The notes under the pieces were generated by a model that did no database searches, was not told where the DNA came from, and saw only the letters and a list, made by a program, of their open reading frames with translations. From the NCBI RefSeq assembly GCF_030867095.1, contig NC_081824.1, positions 176,150,933-176,214,932 on the forward strand: DNA of 64,000 bases, in the 5' to 3' direction. The stretch is from Alligator mississippiensis. Lineage: Eukaryota > Chordata > Crocodylia > Alligatoridae. Position numbers and translations under genes: made by a program. Positions 60,951-64,000 of this stretch are shown here, one piece after another (within the stretch, counting starts at the first letter, position 1; each line of letters starts with the position of its first letter).

Positions 60951-61224
60951 CATTTATTCAGTCAGCCAGACCTCCTACCCCACACCGCCTTAGTTAATTA
61001 ACTACAAGCCCGATGTGCTGTTGGATGAAGGTGCCTCAAACAGTTTCTCCCTAAAACGTATGTTACCAGACACAAAATGGGATCCTTTACCAGACAGAAA
61101 ATTTTAGCCGGCAGTAAGGTTCAGACTGACCTGTTTTAACAAGGTTCAGATCCAGTTACCACGGCCAAGTTGGGAGCCTACAGGCAGTCCTCCTCCGAAA
61201 CCCCAATAGAGATTTTGAATTAGG

Positions 61225-61236
61225 TCTCTTACCTCT
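61225..61236 (-). promoter_or_regulatory. Candidate major splice donor of the ERV
   Basis: In proviral sense GAGAG|GTAAGAGA, a near-consensus 5' splice site (GT at 61232-61231), about 75 bases after the PBS. This is the expected place for a donor that makes env mRNA. Confidence 0.55.
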
Positions 61237-61304
61237 CAAGTTTGGCGCCTCAGGGTTCGGGGGGGGGGTAGCCTGCGGTCCTCCTTCCTCAGCCTGTGTT
61301 CTGG

Positions 61305-61322
61305 ATCCGAGTCACGGCACCA
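61305..61322 (-). promoter_or_regulatory. Primer binding site, tRNA-His
   Basis: In proviral sense TGGTGCCGTGACTCGGAT, complementary to the 3' end of vertebrate tRNA-His including CCA; HERV-H uses the same type. It lies five bases after the 5' LTR (spacer 61323-61327). Confidence 0.92.
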
Positions 61323-61327
61323 GGAAT

Positions 61328-61834
61328 TGTCGTGGAAACACACACAGAGTACTTTTGGGTCAGGTCAGCAGAAGCTTTTATTCAAAAGAAACTACAGCTG
61401 TAGGGGGAGTTCCAAAGTGACATGGATTTCCCAAGCACTTGGAAGGGGTCCCCCCCCCAAGAGCAAAATCAGGAGGCTTATATACTTTTTAACAGTCGCT
61501 TACAACTCACGTGATCATATAGTGAAATTAGCATGAAAAGCGACTATAATATTACTTCATTATTTCTTTGCTGTTATCAGGATGGGAATTATGGGGGAGA
61601 TAGGGTTAGTTCACAAACCTCCTTCTTGCACCTGGAAATCTACTTTGTACATACTTTTTTTTTTTTTACCTTCAAGGCCGCGGTGAGCGAAGCATTTGCA
61701 GAAGAGTTACAAAGAACAAACACTTGCCCTTATCTGTTCTACTGTACCGAGCCAGCAATTCTACACAAAGCGGTTATGTCATCTTATAACTAAAATAATC
61801 AAAGTTTAAGGCATATATTTTTTCTGATTCCACA
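61328..61834 (-). repeat. ERV 5' LTR
   Basis: 507 bp bounded by TG...CA. TATATAA (inverse at 61478-61484) is the U3 promoter core; AATAAA (inverse at 61377-61382) is the R-region poly(A) signal. Differs from the 3' LTR by a G/A near 61552, nine against seven C (near 61450) and thirteen against twelve T (near 61655). Confidence 0.95.
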
Positions 61835-62421
61835 CCTGGTAACACAGTAGCTTAGCAGCCAGGCCTGCAGTAGTCCCCCCTCCCCACCCCTCCCCATGCC
61901 CCAAGACAGACACAGTTGAACAAGCACCCATGTCACAAGTTTTGCTTGTCCACAGCTTGAGGTGGAGTTTCCCCCAAACCTGTGCACTTATCTCCTTGAA
62001 ACTTGGCGGGCTTTGTGGCCTGAGCAGGGGCTACCACCCTGGCAGTTTTCAGCCCCCTGTGGTGTAACACATAGACGTTACATGAGTTTTGCTTTCACGA
62101 ATTTGGGGTGCAGTTCCCCCTGAAGCCCCACACTGATCTTCTTGAAACTTGGCAGGTTTCATGCTCTCAGCAGAGGCTACCACTCCCTCCTGCAAGTTTC
62201 ATCCAAATCAGACAGAAAACAACAAAGTTATAGATATTTAATGGATTCCCCATTATACCCTATGGCCGGATCTCCGAGGTGGCTCTGAAGCTTTGGAGCC
62301 ACTTCAGCAGGATCAAAGCAGGAACCCAGTCTGGAGCTCTGGATCAGATCCCTGGCATCTCAAGCAGCTGGATCTGAAGGCAGATCGAATAGCTGCCTAC
62401 TTGCACAGGCCTACTAGCCAG

Positions 62422-64000
62422 TCCAGGCCCAGGAGAAGTATATAAGGAGACAGTCCAAGCAACTAGGGGAGCAGTAAACAGGGAGAGCAAACAAGACAGT
62501 TTGCAAGCAGTTCGTAAGTCAGTTCCCTCTTTGAAGAAGAACCTATAAGATTTTTTCTCTCTTTTTTTTTAATATGTAATTAAGACTGACTAATCTACAT
62601 AGTTTTATTTTAAGCAGCTAAAACTCAGAATTTAGACCAATACTTAAGCCCCTTGTTTAACTAGAGTCCAGAGCAAAGGGGAATTTGCTAAGGAGTTTGC
62701 TTGGAAACTCTCTCACTTTCACTATAAGCTTGCTGAAAGGAAAGAGGTTTGCAAGAAAAAGGTGACCCTTCAGATCAAGGAACAGCAAACAGGCCCACTA
62801 CAGAGGAGTTTGCTAGGGAAGGTCTGCTTGGAAAGAGAGGCAGGAAGTGAGAGAGACCCAGAGAGATGGTTGGAGGATGTCACAATCTGAGAGCCACTGT
62901 TACTTCCAACTCTTCCTCTGCTTGCACCTGTGAGGTGTCTGTCCAGGCAGGATCACACACCATTGAGGCTTTCACCTAGGTCCTGGTTTCGTGCTGTGCA
63001 GACTGCAGCTTGCAAGTTCCTTCTAGTGATGGCCAGTTTGGGGAGTGCCTGCAATGTGAGCGGTGCTTTCTGGTGGAGTACCTCAGGAAGCAGGCAAGAC
63101 AGCTACAAGAGGAGGTAGCAAGGCTTCAAAGCATCCTCCACCAGGAGGACTTCATTGATTCCATGCTGAAGGAAACCTGTAGGACTGGAGGAAGGACTGC
63201 CAAAGGTGGTGCTAGAATGGGAAAAAGGCATGGACTCCCAGGAAGATGGAAGCTGGAAGCTTGTGACCTCTGACAGCAAGAAGTTGTTGCTATCCCCACC
63301 TGCAGAGATTTGCCTGGAAACAGATATGGAGCACTAGAAACAAAGGAGGAGCAGCAGCATATTTCATTGGTAAGAGAAGCCAGGCCATGAACCCCCAAGG
63401 TGGGGAGGATTGAGACCACTGCCATAAAGAGGAAGTGGTGGGTGGTGGTAGCTGGAGACCCCCTTCTCTGGGAGATGGAGGTATCCATCTGCCGACTTGA
63501 CCTGTTGTTTTGGGAGGTGTCAGCTGCTTGCCTGGAGCCTGGATCTGAGCTGTCACGGAAGGATTACCAAGTCTCGTCTGACCCTCTGACTACTATCCAG
63601 TGGTGACGCATAGGGGGTGCCCTGAGAGCGCTGGTGCACCCCCTGAGAGCACCGGCCGGGGAGTGGGGGCACCAGGAGAAGCAATCCCCACGGTCCCCCT
63701 GGAGCCGATTGCTCCCACCCAAAAGTGCCAGTGGCATGCCACTGCTACTTCCAAGTTGGCATGATCAGTCACAGGGGAACCCCCCTCCCCCCCCAAGTTG
63801 CAGATGCAAGTGCCCCCCTGACTCAGGAGGCACCAGTTGCCCATACTACTATCCCATTCTGCTCATCCATGTGGGCACCAGAGATATTGCCAGGGGTGTG
63901 CCTGAGCAGATCAAGAGTGACTATAGGCTCTGGGTGCAAGGGTGAAGGGGACAGGAGCACAGGTGGTGTTCTCAATCCTTCTGGTCAAGGGAAAGGGCCT
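62422..64000 (+). mobile_element. CR1 LINE 5' leader and ORF1 (truncated by the window end)
   Basis: After a leader-like stretch (TATATAAGG near 62440), 63010-63273 encodes CLQCERCFLVEYLRKQARQ and a coiled-coil with HQEDFIDSML, the Cys-rich/leucine-rich start of CR1 ORF1. After frameshifts, an esterase-like part follows: near 63855-63945 HVGTRDIARG and EQIKSDYRLW, then GAQVV-like residues at the edge. ORF2 would follow beyond the window. Interrupted by an insertion at 63599-63844. Sense is opposite to the ERV. Confidence 0.8.
63599..63844. mobile_element. 246-bp insertion in CR1 ORF1 with 10-bp direct repeat
   Basis: ACTACTATCC occurs at 63589-63598 and again at 63845-63854. Removing the segment between would restore continuity of the CR1 reading (…DYYP… / …YYPILL…). 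The insert is GC-rich, with GGGGGTGCCCTGAGAGCG near its left end and C runs near 63781. Family unknown. Confidence 0.6.

Larger units (their letters stand above)
60437..61304 (-). other. ERV leader (5' untranslated, packaging region)
   Basis: 868 bases between the PBS and gag ATG. Contains a tandem 151-bp duplication (60657-60950) and a candidate splice donor near 61232. An upstream frame at 60490-60744 is not in the gag frame and lacks an ATG, so there is no evidence for a glyco-Gag-like protein from it. Confidence 0.75.
52849..61834 (-). mobile_element. Complete class I (gammaretrovirus-like) endogenous retrovirus
   Basis: Full provirus of 8986 bp on the - strand: 5'LTR, tRNA-His PBS, leader, gag, UAG, pro-pol, small ORF, env, polypurine tract, 3'LTR. 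The 4-bp target duplication CCTG (52845-52848, 61835-61838) fits gammaretroviral integrases. LTRs differ by one substitution (near 53071 against 61552) and two homopolymer lengths, so integration was recent. The single-zinc-knuckle Gag, same-frame gag-UAG-pol, GPY/F integrase tail and CX6CC Env all fit class I. All main frames are open. Expression and activity are not shown by sequence. Confidence 0.96.
51960..62413. mobile_element. Long palindromic hAT-like element, interrupted by an ERV
   Basis: Ends TAGGGCTGTGTGAGG (left) and TTGCACAGGCCTA (right) are imperfect inverses. Flanks CTACCCAG (51952-51959) and CTAGCCAG (62414-62421) are an 8-bp duplication with one mismatch. The parts outside the ERV, 51960-52848 and 61835-62413, are long inverted copies of each other. 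Examples are GGCCATAGGGTATAATGGGG (left) with CCCCATTATACCCTATGGCC (right), and the segment around GATTTGGATGAAACTTGCAG. Within the left arm about three copies of a 150-200 bp unit (GCAAAACTC[A/G]TG; TAGCCCCTG[G/C]TGAGGCCAC) stand in tandem. No transposase. Confidence 0.8.

Overview
The window is vertebrate nuclear DNA. It carries most of one conserved multi-exon host gene in a dense field of transposable elements. CR1-type LINEs, many hAT-type non-autonomous DNA elements, an RTE-like LINE fragment, low GC introns and the absence of Alu/L1-type repeats point to a sauropsid. I favour a crocodilian, with turtle second; this is inference from repeat style, not a database match.

Positions 1-45.4 kb hold PPP1CB (protein phosphatase 1 catalytic subunit beta) on the + strand. 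Seven coding exons are present at 9988-10119, 17767-17997, 19555-19659, 30235-30306, 40895-41046, 42048-42182 and 42990-43094. They encode residues 18 to 327 plus the stop. Their 932 coding bases leave exactly 52 for exon 1 (17 codons plus one base), which must lie upstream of the window. The introns are GT-AG and packed with transposon remains: hAT MITEs with readable 8-bp target-site duplications, a Tigger-like element, two copies of a hairpin MITE, a dead hAT transposase, a 3-kb antisense CR1, a second CR1 and an RTE-like fragment. The 3'UTR runs to about 45.38 kb.

Positions 45.4-51.7 kb are intergenic and repeat-rich, with a 1.6-kb hAT element (perfect 8-bp duplication) containing a second nested transposon, a CR1 tail and a hAT fragment.

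Positions 51.7-64 kb form a nested stack. A CR1 5' region is split by a long palindromic hAT-like element (51960-62413), which is split by a complete endogenous retrovirus (ERV) on the - strand (52849-61834, 4-bp duplication CCTG). The ERV has two nearly identical LTRs (one substitution plus two homopolymer-length differences), a tRNA-His primer binding site, a polypurine tract, and open gag, pro-pol and env frames. Gag and pol are in the same frame, separated only by a UAG, as in gammaretroviral readthrough. Between pol and env lies a 62-codon reading frame predicted to encode a small membrane protein. It begins directly after the pol stop and ends two bases before the env ATG; this is the most interesting unexplained feature. 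A candidate splice donor and acceptor would make it the first open frame on env mRNA. The window ends inside the CR1 ORF1 esterase-like region.
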